Source: Bacteroidales bacterium
Lineage (GTDB): Bacteria > Bacteroidota > Bacteroidia > Bacteroidales > UBA3824
Assembly (NCBI GenBank): GCA_017417315.1
Contig: JAFPZK010000042.1
Coordinates: forward strand, 1 to 64,000
DNA: 64,000 nt
Reading direction: 5' to 3'
Shown: piece after piece, positions 1 through 7,567 of the stretch
How the letters are laid out: each line of letters starts with the position of its first letter
Numbering within the stretch: the first letter of the stretch is position 1
Program-made: the position numbers and the translations under genes
Notes under the pieces: model-generated
Database searches by the model: none
What the model was told of the DNA's origin: nothing
Seen by the model: the letters and a program-made list of their open reading frames with translations, nothing else

Positions 1-144
1 CTCCTTTGCCGCCCTACACCACGAAACCGCATGAAACGGCATCGAATTAAACAACACACCGTCCATATCAAACAGCAATGCCTTAACATTCAGCGACTTT
101 TCGCCACTCCTTGACAGATATTCCGCAATTTCTTTTTCTAACAT
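1..144 (-). CDS. HAD-superfamily hydrolase, N-terminal fragment (window edge)
   Basis: Only the first 48 codons are present; the gene runs off the left edge. The start is the ATG whose complement lies at 142-144. The fragment carries the HAD motif I LFDMDGVLF at about residues 24-32, with the nucleophile Asp and the general-acid Asp two residues on. It continues into NSMPFHAVSW, typical of the beta-phosphoglucomutase/phosphoglycolate phosphatase-like branch where the cap domain begins. The substrate cannot be judged from this piece. A TAACTTTG element (complement at 166-173) sits upstream as a possible -7 box, without a clear -33 box. Confidence 0.85.
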   Translation of the reverse strand, partial: MLEKEIAEYLSRSGEKSLNVKALLFDMDGVLFNSMPFHAVSWCRAAKE

Positions 145-259
145 AACGATTGATTTTTTACGCTGCAAAGTTAAGGGAAATTTTTGGAAAATTCCTTAAA
201 TATCAAGTAAAATTATAACACTCTGATTATCAATAGATTTTAAATTATAAACATAAACA

Positions 260-311
260 TTTTGGGAAAACTGCACTTTTAGGCGAAAAAAATTTTGGGA
301 AAACTGCACTT
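260..311. repeat. Two 19-bp direct repeats (TTTTGGGAAAACTGCACTT)
   Basis: The 19-base word TTTTGGGAAAACTGCACTT occurs exactly at 260-278 and again at 293-311, a period of 33 bases (about three helical turns). The copies lie upstream of the promoter of the HipA-like gene, so they could be an operator. No third copy was noticed in the window. Confidence 0.85.
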
Positions 312-362
312 CGATGACACAACAATCTAATAATCAATCAATTAATTACAAAACAAAATTAT

Positions 363-394
363 TATTGCCAATTATCAAAAAATACGTATCTTTG
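363..394 (+). promoter_or_regulatory. Bacteroidota-type promoter of the HipA-like gene
   Basis: TTG at 364-366, a 20-base spacer and TATCTTTG at 387-394 match the Bacteroidota consensus (TTTG, 19-21 bases, TAnnTTTG). Transcription would begin near 400, just before the ATG at 410. This argues against the upstream in-frame ATG at 314 being the start. Confidence 0.65.
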
Positions 395-409
395 CAGAAA
401 CAAAACAAA

Positions 410-892
410 ATGATACCATTACTCCACACCATAAAAGAAATTGACCGCGCATTTTCTACCGGAGATGTGCCGGTTTTGGTTACTTGTAGCGACCAAAAAC
501 AATATATTTGTAAGTATATGAGGGCGGATTCTGTGTCGGCATATAAATTAGCAAGTGAATTGTTCGGTTCGCTATTGGCAAAATATTGGAACTTGAACAC
601 TCCTGAATTTGTCTTCGTAAAGATTTTGCCTGAACACACCAAACAATTTGCAATCCCGTGTAATTTCAATGTCGAGGCTGTTGGCTATCAAAAAATCGAA
701 AACGCAGCCGACATTACCAACTGCATTGACGGCGCCCGTGATATTTTCAACGTTTTTGATGCGCTTAAAATTCCGAAAGAATGGAATGTATCAGAAAACA
801 TTTTACGCAATAAAATTAGCGAACTTTTTGAAAACCAATGGATTGATGGTTGCTTTTCAAATTTTGTAGAAACATTACGACAAAACTTTTAA
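410..892 (+). CDS. HipA-like kinase-fold family protein (short)
   Basis: The frame is open from an ATG at 314, but the promoter at 363-394 lies inside that extension. The ATG at 410 (MIPLLHTIKEIDRAF) is therefore the better start, giving 160 residues. The text resembles the N-terminal lobe of the HipA_2 family: a strand ending PVLVTC, then a KQYICKYM segment, then a helix LASELFGSLLAKYW followed by TPEFVFVKI. In HipA-type proteins these elements surround the nucleotide pocket. The C-terminal half is short, and I cannot point to a full catalytic loop. The next gene is DUF3037, a recurrent partner of this family. The pair may be a toxin-antitoxin-like or regulatory unit, but that is inference. 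Confidence 0.6.
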   Translation: MIPLLHTIKEIDRAFSTGDVPVLVTCSDQKQYICKYMRADSVSAYKLASELFGSLLAKYWNLNTPEFVFVKILPEHTKQFAIPCNFNVEAVGYQKIENAADITNCIDGARDIFNVFDALKIPKEWNVSENILRNKISELFENQWIDGCFSNFVETLRQNF

Positions 893-896
893 CACA

Positions 897-1253
897 ATGA
901 AACCACAATTTCAATACAGCATAGTTTACGGTCTCCTGAACCTTGAACTTACCGAAAGGCTCAGCGTGGGCATTTTGTACGTGAATAACGGCGAAATATC
1001 GTTCAAATATTCACAGAAAAAAATGGATGCGCTAAAACTCTTGATGAACCGTCCTGAGTATAGTTTTCTTATGCGTGTTATAAAAAATATGGAAAATTCA
1101 ACGAAAAAAGAATCTCCTGAGCGTATTAACTATCTTTCGCGATATTCCAACAACCTGATTCAGTTTTCGCCGCTGACCACCATCGACCTCGAACCAACGC
1201 CCAAAAACTACAAGTGGTTATACGAAACGTATGTTTACAAGAAACAACATTAA
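897..1253 (+). CDS. DUF3037 family protein
   Basis: This 118-residue protein of unknown function starts four bases after the HipA-like gene, so the two are probably co-translated. The opening FQYSIVYGLLNLELTERLSVGILY matches the DUF3037 pattern, in which a YS(I/V) strand is followed by a conserved (N/S)VGI(L/V) strand. A middle basic helix and a C-terminal aromatic tail (NYKWLYETYVY) follow. DUF3037 genes are commonly found beside HipA_2 genes; the joint role is not established. Confidence 0.6.
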   Translation: MKPQFQYSIVYGLLNLELTERLSVGILYVNNGEISFKYSQKKMDALKLLMNRPEYSFLMRVIKNMENSTKKESPERINYLSRYSNNLIQFSPLTTIDLEPTPKNYKWLYETYVYKKQH

Positions 1254-1265
1254 TACACCTTAACT

Positions 1266-1595
1266 ATGGTCAATACAATGAAACAAGCAAACAATAACCC
1301 AGTTCGCATTACCGCCGTGCGGCAAACCGTCTACACCAACCTTATGGCGCAATACGAAAACAAAATCGAACACGCCTGCGACGTTAAAATAGGTCAGCAA
1401 TGGATTTCCGCTAACGGTAAACGCCCCGAAGGAATGTGTCCGTCGGCTTGGGAAAGTATGCGCGAATTTGTAGAAGAACTTTCAAAAGGCGGCGGAAACT
1501 TTTTTGACGGCTGGATGCAAAACCCAAAAAGCGCAATGATAAGTTGTAACGACGGTTTCAGACCCGTTAGTTTTTATATCGAAACGATAGAATAA
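1266..1595 (+). CDS. TIGR04076 family protein
   Basis: A 109-residue cytoplasmic protein of unknown function. Family features visible are an N-terminal VRITAVRQTVY strand, an acidic Cys-containing strand (HACDVKIGQQW), the turn KRPEGMCPSAWESM, and the C-terminal CNDGFRPVSFYIE. It starts 12 bases after DUF3037 on the same strand and is probably co-transcribed with it. An ATG four codons in (1278) could also be the start. Confidence 0.65.
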   Translation: MVNTMKQANNNPVRITAVRQTVYTNLMAQYENKIEHACDVKIGQQWISANGKRPEGMCPSAWESMREFVEELSKGGGNFFDGWMQNPKSAMISCNDGFRPVSFYIETIE

Positions 1596-1692
1596 AAATT
1601 CTTTGAAAAAAATAACTAAAAAAAATACAGTCTTTTTGAAAAAAAATTTTTAACTTTACCGCCCGAAAGAATTTTATTAACACTTTATCATA

Positions 1693-1956
1693 ATGGAAGG
1701 TAATTTTTTAGAAGCCTTGAAACTCTTAGGAGTAGGCCTCAGCACCGTTTTCGTGGTGCTGCTTTTGATTATCGCCTTCGGAAATCTTCTCATCAAAGCG
1801 GTAAATAAAATCGCTCCCGAAGAAGAAAAAACCGTTAAGGCGGTCGCTGATAACACGCCTCTGGCTATCGAACCGGGCGTTCAGCAGGCTATCGACCTCG
1901 CCGTTCAACAATTAACCGGCGGTAAAGGCAGAGCCGTTAAAATTCAAAGATTGTAA
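1693..1956 (+). CDS. oadG: Oxaloacetate decarboxylase gamma subunit
   Basis: This small membrane subunit anchors and assembles the sodium-pumping decarboxylase. The 87 residues have one membrane helix at about 12-34 (LGVGLSTVFVVLLLIIAFGNLLI) and a charged then hydrophobic cytoplasmic tail, the usual OadG plan. It is the first gene of a gamma-alpha-beta set on the plus strand, 34 bases before oadA. A possible -7 element TAACTTTA lies at 1651-1658. Confidence 0.85.
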   Translation: MEGNFLEALKLLGVGLSTVFVVLLLIIAFGNLLIKAVNKIAPEEEKTVKAVADNTPLAIEPGVQQAIDLAVQQLTGGKGRAVKIQRL

Positions 1957-1990
1957 AACATTTAAAAAAAAACAGGTAGTTTAGAAAAAA

Positions 1991-3859
1991 ATGGGCAGAC
2001 CAGTAAAATTTAATCTCGTTTTTAGAGATTTGTGGCAGTCCTCGGGCAAATATCAGCCGAGAGTTGACCAACTTTTAAAAGTAGCACCCGCAATCGTCAG
2101 AATGGGTTGTTTTGACCGCGTTGAAACCAACGGCGGTGGTTTTGAACAAGTTAACCTCCTTTACGGAGAAAACCCCAACAAGTCAGTCCGCGAATGGACG
2201 AAACCTTTTCACGAGGCAGGAATCCAAACCGAAATGCTCGACCGCGCTTTGAACGGTATCCGTATGAACCCGTGTCCGGTCGATGTCAGAAAACTTTTCT
2301 ACAAAGTAAAATACACACAAGGAACGGACATCGCAAGAACTTTCTGCGGACTTAACGACCCCAGAAATATCATTCCTTCAATCGGTTACGCTCACGAGGC
2401 TACCCGCCCCGACGGTACGCATATGATTTCGCAGTGCTGCCTCTGTATCACCGAAAGTCCGATTCACACCGTTGAATATTACACCAACCTCGCTAAAACC
2501 CTTATCGATGCAGGCGCAGACGAAATCTGTATCAAAGATATGGCTGGTATCGGACGTCCCGTCAAACTCGGCAAAATCGTCAAAGCAATAAAAGATTACA
2601 AAAAAGACATCGTCGTTGAATACCACTCACATGCAGGTCCGGGCTTTTCAATGGCTTCAATATTAGAGGTTTGCAAGGCAGGTTGCGACTACGTTGACGT
2701 CGGAATGGAACCGCTCTCTTGGGGTACGGGTCATGCTGACATTTTGGCAGTTCAGCCGATGTTGAAAGACGCAGGTTTCGAGGTTAAAGAGATTAACATG
2801 TCAGCGTATATGGAAGTTCGTTCTTTGATTCAGGAGATGATGGACGATTTTCTCGGCTATTACATTCCGCAAAGAAACCGCTTTATGAACTCGCTTTTGA
2901 TTGCTCCCGGTCTTCCCGGCGGTATGATGGGTTCTCTTATGACCGACCTTGAAAGCAATCTCGAAAGCGTTAACAAATATAAAGAAAAACACAATCAGCC
3001 CAAACTCACTCAGGACGAGTTGATGATTAAGTTGTTTGACGAGGTAACATACGTTTGGCCTAAAATGGGTAATCCGCCGCTCGTAACGCCTTTCAGTCAG
3101 TACGTTAAGAACATGGCGTTAACTAACGTTATGCAAATGGAAAAAGGCAAAGAGCGTTGGTCGTTAATCGCTGACGATATTTGGAATATGCTTTTGGGCA
3201 AATCAGGAAAACTTCCGGGCGAAGTTGCTCCCGAACTCGTTGCTTTGGCGAAAGAACAAGGCAGAGAATTTTTCACGGGCAATCCTCAGGACGAATACCC
3301 CGACGCGCTTGACACTTTCAGAAAAGAAATGCAGGATAACGGTTGGGATTTCGGTCAGGACGACGAAGAATTGTTTGAACTCGCAATGCACCCGCAACAA
3401 TATCGTCTTTACAAATCAGGTCAGGCTAAGAAAGATTTTGAGGCTGACCTCGCAAAACGTAAAGCCGAAAAGAACGCTCCGAAAGGCGGCGCAATTGCTT
3501 TCCCGCAGACTGTTACGGTAGATGTTAACGGTGTTAAATATGCTGTTACGATAGGTGCTAACGACGGCACACAACCTGCTGCTGTTCAAGGCGGTGCTGC
3601 TCCGGCGGCTGTCGGCGCACCGGGCGAAGGTCAGGAATTGACCGCTCCTTTGGAGGGAAAATTCTATCTCGTTAAAGGTCAGGGCGAAACACCCGTAAAA
3701 GTAGGCGATACGGTTAAGAAAGGACAACGTGTTTGCTACATTGAAGCGATGAAGACTTTCAACGCCATAGCCGCTGAAAATGACGGAGTTATAACACAGA
3801 TTTGTTTTAAGAGCGGTGAATCCGTTTCTGAGGACGATGTATTAATGAGAATAAAATAG
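1991..3859 (+). CDS. oadA: Oxaloacetate decarboxylase / biotin-dependent carboxyltransferase alpha subunit
   Basis: A 622-residue cytoplasmic carboxyltransferase that moves CO2 from oxaloacetate (or a related acid) onto its own biotin; the beta subunit then releases it and exports sodium. The N-terminal TIM-barrel domain has FRDLWQSSGK, CGLNDPRN, IKDMAGIGRP and the metal-site segment YHSHAGPGFS. The conserved carboxylase region is followed by a GGAAPAAVGAPG-like flexible linker. The C-terminal biotinyl domain carries the biotinylated lysine in EAMKTFN, a Bacteroidota variant of the usual EAMKMEN. A sister reading as pyruvate carboxylase subunit B is possible, but the flanking oadG and oadB support a decarboxylase pump. 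Confidence 0.9.
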   Translation: MGRPVKFNLVFRDLWQSSGKYQPRVDQLLKVAPAIVRMGCFDRVETNGGGFEQVNLLYGENPNKSVREWTKPFHEAGIQTEMLDRALNGIRMNPCPVDVRKLFYKVKYTQGTDIARTFCGLNDPRNIIPSIGYAHEATRPDGTHMISQCCLCITESPIHTVEYYTNLAKTLIDAGADEICIKDMAGIGRPVKLGKIVKAIKDYKKDIVVEYHSHAGPGFSMASILEVCKAGCDYVDVGMEPLSWGTGHADILAVQPMLKDAGFEVKEINMSAYMEVRSLIQEMMDDFLGYYIPQRNRFMNSLLIAPGLPGGMMGSLMTDLESNLESVNKYKEKHNQPKLTQDELMIKLFDEVTYVWPKMGNPPLVTPFSQYVKNMALTNVMQMEKGKERWSLIADDIWNMLLGKSGKLPGEVAPELVALAKEQGREFFTGNPQDEYPDALDTFRKEMQDNGWDFGQDDEELFELAMHPQQYRLYKSGQAKKDFEADLAKRKAEKNAPKGGAIAFPQTVTVDVNGVKYAVTIGANDGTQPAAVQGGAAPAAVGAPGEGQELTAPLEGKFYLVKGQGETPVKVGDTVKKGQRVCYIEAMKTFNAIAAENDGVITQICFKSGESVSEDDVLMRIK

Positions 3860-3866
3860 TTTGGCG

Positions 3867-5102
3867 ATGGGCGACTCAATATTTGAAAAAATCTATGATA
3901 TGACTGCGATTAGCAATCTGATTGACCAACCGCAGTTTTTGATAATGTACGCTTTGGCGTTTTTGCTGTTGTATTTGGGCATTAAAAAGGGTTATGAACC
4001 GTTGCTTTTAATCCCGATTGCATTCGGCGTTTTGATAGCGAACTTTCCGGGCGGCGGAATGGGAGTAGTTTCTCCTGACGGTCAGGGCATGGTTCCCGTA
4101 AACGGTGAATTGAAAAACATTTACGAGATGTCCTTGCCTGAGATTGCACACGACCTCGGAATTATGAACTTTCTTTACTACGCTTTAATAAAAAGCGGTC
4201 TTCTTCCGCCGATTATTTTCATGGGCGTAGGAGCGTTGACGGACTTCGGTCCTATGTTAAGGAACTTGAAATTAGCGATTTTCGGAGCGGGTGCTCAGTT
4301 CGGAATTTTTGCCGTTTTGTTGGTTGCTTGCAACTTTTTCACGATGCAAGAGGCTGCTTCATTGGCGATTATCGGCGGTGCTGACGGTCCGACGGCTATT
4401 TTCACGACGATAAAATTGGCTCCTCATTTGTTAGGACCGATTGCTATTGCGGCATATTCATATATGGCGTTAGTACCGGTGATTGTTCCATTGGTTGTAA
4501 AACTTACTTGCAGCAAAAAGGAATTAATGATTAACATGAAAGAGCAGGACAAACTTTATCCGTCAAAGACCGAGTTCAAGAACATGGGTGCTTTGAAAAT
4601 CATTTTCCCGATAGCAACGACGACAGTTGTAGCGATAATCGTTCCGTCAGCCGTTCCTTTGGTAGGTATGTTGATGTTCGGAAACTTGATTAAAGAAGTC
4701 GGCAGTTCAACATCGAGAATTTTTGATGCTGCATCAAATGCGATTATGAACTCAGCGACGATTTTCTTGGGACTTTGTGTCGGCGCAACGATGACTGTTG
4801 ATGCGTTCTTGAACTGGACGACGATAGGTATTGTAGCCGGTGGATTTTTAGCGTTTGGTTTCTCGATTTTCGGCGGCATTATGTTGGCGAAGATTTACAA
4901 CTTGTTCTCTAAAAAGAAAGTTAATCCGCTTATCGGTGCAACGGGTTTGAGTGCCGTTCCTATGGCTTCACGTGTTGCAAACGAAATCGCGCTCAAATAC
5001 GACCCGCGTAACCACGTCCTTAACTATTGTATGTCTTCAAACGTTTCAGGCGTTATCGGATCAGCAGTAGCAGCAGGTATTTTGATTGCGTTCTTGGGAT
5101 AA
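3867..5102 (+). CDS. oadB: Sodium-ion-translocating decarboxylase beta subunit
   Basis: The integral membrane subunit decarboxylates carboxybiotin and couples this to sodium export. The frame opens at a TTG at 3861, but ATG at 3867 (MGDSIFEKIYD) is preferred, seven bases after the oadA stop; the protein is then 411 residues. Many hydrophobic segments are present. The sodium-site signature GGADGPTAIFT lies in the middle, and the second conserved region GATGLSAVPMASRV with NVSGVIGSAVAAG closes the protein, as in OadB/MmdB. A strong terminator follows. Confidence 0.92.
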   Translation: MGDSIFEKIYDMTAISNLIDQPQFLIMYALAFLLLYLGIKKGYEPLLLIPIAFGVLIANFPGGGMGVVSPDGQGMVPVNGELKNIYEMSLPEIAHDLGIMNFLYYALIKSGLLPPIIFMGVGALTDFGPMLRNLKLAIFGAGAQFGIFAVLLVACNFFTMQEAASLAIIGGADGPTAIFTTIKLAPHLLGPIAIAAYSYMALVPVIVPLVVKLTCSKKELMINMKEQDKLYPSKTEFKNMGALKIIFPIATTTVVAIIVPSAVPLVGMLMFGNLIKEVGSSTSRIFDAASNAIMNSATIFLGLCVGATMTVDAFLNWTTIGIVAGGFLAFGFSIFGGIMLAKIYNLFSKKKVNPLIGATGLSAVPMASRVANEIALKYDPRNHVLNYCMSSNVSGVIGSAVAAGILIAFLG

Positions 5103-5123
5103 GAGAATTACAATACTTTTTTT

Positions 5124-5164
5124 AAAACGACGGATTATAAAAAAAATAATCCGTCGTTTTTTTG
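5124..5164 (+). terminator. Rho-independent terminator after oadB
   Basis: Arms AAAACGACGGATTA and TAATCCGTCGTTTT enclose an A-rich loop and are followed by a run of T. It ends the oad operon immediately before the -33 box of the next gene. Confidence 0.9.
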
Positions 5165-5192
5165 TGTTATATATATAAATGTGCTATCTTTG
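5161..5192 (+). promoter_or_regulatory. Promoter of the Septu-like pair
   Basis: TTTG at 5161-5164, a 20-base spacer and TATCTTTG at 5185-5192 fit the Bacteroidota consensus. The -33 box directly abuts the oad terminator. Confidence 0.7.
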
Positions 5193-5218
5193 CAATGTAA
5201 TTACAATTCTCCAAAAAA

Positions 5219-6440
5219 ATGAATGTAAACAAAGACATTAAAATACAGTCTGTATCAATCCAATCCTACAAAGGGGTGGACAATGTAACTATTGATTGTA
5301 ACAAAAACGAATCAGAAATTTATCAGTGGACAGTTTTATTGGGTAATAATAACACGGGCAAAACGAGAATATTGCAGGCGATAGCAAGTTTGTGTCCCAT
5401 AACCTTGGATGGACGTAATCCATTAAATCATCATCTTATTGTTCCCTATATTTCACTAAGAGAAATGGAAAATTGGGATGGCAATAATCAGTTTAATCTT
5501 GGTTGTAATCTAACAAACTACGGAGAATGGGAGTTTGATAAATACGTAACATGTATCAGCAGATAGCGTAGGCGAATTAGATGATTTTCATATGTTTGCT
5601 TATGGCGTAAGTCGTTATCCAACAACCAAACAGGATTTATCTGGTGAAGAAGAATGTGGAGATTGTGATTCGTTGTTTTATATTGATAAACGCCTTATAG
5701 ACATTGAACAATGGCTGATGCAACTTGATTATTCTGCAAAAAACAAGAATACAAAAGCCAAAAAAATCTTAAATAAAATCAAAGAAGTTATATGTAGTGA
5801 TATTTTCCCAGAAATCAACGATTTTATGTTTGAGAGTTCAGATGTAGGTCGCAACAATGTTCTTTTCAAAACAAAAGAAGGTTGGTTCAAATTTAAAGAG
5901 TTAGGATTTGGCTACCAATCAATGTTATCATGGGTCGTTGATTTAAGTAAAAGATTGTTTGATAACTTTCCCAAATCAGAGAATCCATTACTTGAAAGTG
6001 CCGTTGTATTAGTAGACGAAATCGACCTGCATCTGCACCCAAAATGGCAGCGTGAAATCATCTCATACGTATCGGAAATTTTCAAAAACGTACAATTCAT
6101 TGTAACAACACATAGCCCGTTGATTATACAATCAATGCAAGAAGTCAACTTGTACGTTTTGCGCCGAGAGAACGAAAAAATAATTGTGGAACATTCGCCC
6201 GTAACAGATTTCAGCGGTTGGACAGTGGAGGAGATTTTGCGCGACACAATGAAATTAGACAACGACATTCAGTCCGATTATTTGCAGAAAACTTACAAAA
6301 TGTTTGACGAAGGTCTTGATAACAACGATATTGCTAAGGCACGTCAAGCATACGCTACACTCATAAAAATTCTTCACCCGAACAATCCGGCAAGAAGACT
6401 TTTGAAATTACAACTCTCTCAAATGGAAATCAATGATTAA
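5219..6440 (+). pseudogene. ptuA: Septu-type AAA/ABC-like ATPase (PtuA-like), split by one frameshift
   Basis: Two adjoining frames, 5219-5566 and 5592-6440, are one gene interrupted by a single-base frameshift. The N-terminal piece has Walker A GNNNTGKT at residues 42-49. The C-terminal piece has a signature-like LGFGYQSMLSW, Walker B AVVLVDEID followed by LHLHPKWQ, and the switch His in VTTHSP. The second frame is open back to 5550, reading HVSADSVGELDDFH before the ATG at 5592. Skipping one base near 5549-5552 gives a continuous protein of about 407 residues. Such ATPases are the sensor half of Septu anti-phage systems, with an HNH nuclease encoded next door as here. Unless this is an assembly error, the ATPase is inactive. 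Confidence 0.75.
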
Positions 6441-7167
6441 ACTGCAACTCATAGCCAAACCTGCCGAACTAACTGACGAAGTTAAGCAACAGTTGACCGA
6501 AAAATTCAAACAAGACGGCTCTCCTGTATGGAAGAAACCATACATAGAGAGGGCTTTGCTTGAAATGACTAACAGCAAGTGCGCATATTCAGAACAACTA
6601 CTTAACACAAAAAGCTCTTATATGGAGATTGACCATTTTAAACACAAGGACAAATACAAAGACCTTGTTGTAGAATGGGGAAATCTCTTGCCATCATGCA
6701 AAAAATGCAATACAACAAAAGGCAATCATGATGTTGTTGCTGAACCAATCGTCAATCCGTTAACCGATAATCCGAAAGATTTTCTATATGTAAAGGCATT
6801 CAAATATTATCCGAAAAACCAAAAAGGAGAAATTACAAGAGATGTACTTGCCTTAAACGACCGAGAACACTTTATAAACCCAAGGTCAGAAATGGGTTTT
6901 ACAGTTGCGGAAAATTTAGAAAATCTGTTTGACTTATTAAAATCAACCTCAACAGAACGTCAAAAACGAAATTGTATTTCAAAAATTAAATCCGTATTAG
7001 AAAGTTGCAGACCAAAATACGAATATTCCGCCGTTATCTCCACATACATTCTTTATGAAGATGAAACTTTCAAAGAATTAGAAACATATTTACGAGATAA
7101 CAACTTGTGGGACAGTGAGTTTGAAGAAATAAAAGCGATTTTGACAGAAATTGCAATGCCAGAATAG
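6433..7167 (+). CDS. ptuB: HNH endonuclease family protein (PtuB-like, Septu)
   Basis: A 244-residue putative nuclease whose ATG overlaps the end of the ATPase frame by eight bases, indicating coupled translation. The HNH core is at about residues 50-100: KCAYSEQ, MEIDHFKHKDKY, VVEWGNLLPSCKKCNTTKGNH. The His of the EIDH strand would be the catalytic base, and W-x-N-L-L plus Cys-x-x-Cys-N form the rest of the fold. The first zinc knuckle, usually CxYC, reads CAYS here, so one ligand is Ser. In Septu, PtuB is held by PtuA and cleaves nucleic acid on infection; with PtuA broken its role here is uncertain. The pair looks more AT-rich than its neighbours, fitting acquisition. Confidence 0.75.
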   Translation: MIKLQLIAKPAELTDEVKQQLTEKFKQDGSPVWKKPYIERALLEMTNSKCAYSEQLLNTKSSYMEIDHFKHKDKYKDLVVEWGNLLPSCKKCNTTKGNHDVVAEPIVNPLTDNPKDFLYVKAFKYYPKNQKGEITRDVLALNDREHFINPRSEMGFTVAENLENLFDLLKSTSTERQKRNCISKIKSVLESCRPKYEYSAVISTYILYEDETFKELETYLRDNNLWDSEFEEIKAILTEIAMPE

Positions 7168-7303
7168 GCAGGTAGTTTGATTGCATTCTTTGGATAAAAG
7201 ATTTTTTAAAATTGTCAAATTTTTTTTTTATAAGCAAAAATTTTATAATTTTGTGTCAGACTATTTATTAAATTTTTGTTTAACCATTTAATACTGAATA
7301 ATT

Positions 7304-7486
7304 ATGAGTGAGACATCTTCTGAAAAAGCAGGAATTTTGGCGATAATTATTTCGTTCCTTATTCCTATTGCGGGAGTAATTATTTACTTCGTCAACAAAA
7401 GCAAAGTTTCTAACCCGAATGCTTATCTGATTGCCGCTGCAATCGGTTTTGCAATAGGACTTATCGGTCAAAGAGCGATTAATTAG
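7304..7486 (+). CDS. Small two-helix membrane protein
   Basis: Sixty residues with a short polar N-terminus (SETSSEKAG) and two hydrophobic segments at about 9-30 and 41-57, separated by the basic loop NKSKVSNPNA. I do not recognise a named family; similar small membrane proteins are common in Bacteroidota. It stands alone: the Septu pair ends 136 bases upstream and a terminator follows. TAATTTTG at 7246-7253 is a possible -7 box. Confidence 0.7.
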   Translation: MSETSSEKAGILAIIISFLIPIAGVIIYFVNKSKVSNPNAYLIAAAIGFAIGLIGQRAIN

Positions 7487-7504
7487 AACAGTTAATCTTA
7501 AATT

Positions 7505-7540
7505 TAAAAAAGCCGGAAATAAGAATCTCCGGCTTTTTTT
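7505..7540. terminator. Bidirectional terminator
   Basis: AAAAAGCCGGA and TCCGGCTTTTT are complementary around a 10-base loop, with A and T tracts on the two sides. It lies between the convergent small membrane protein gene and the GH5 gene and can serve both. Confidence 0.85.
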
Positions 7541-7567
7541 AAATAAAGAATGATTGACATGTTGCTT

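Noticed and set aside
314..409. N-terminal extension of the HipA-like gene from the ATG at 314
   Set aside because: A full consensus promoter lies within it, so these codons are probably not transcribed as part of the message.
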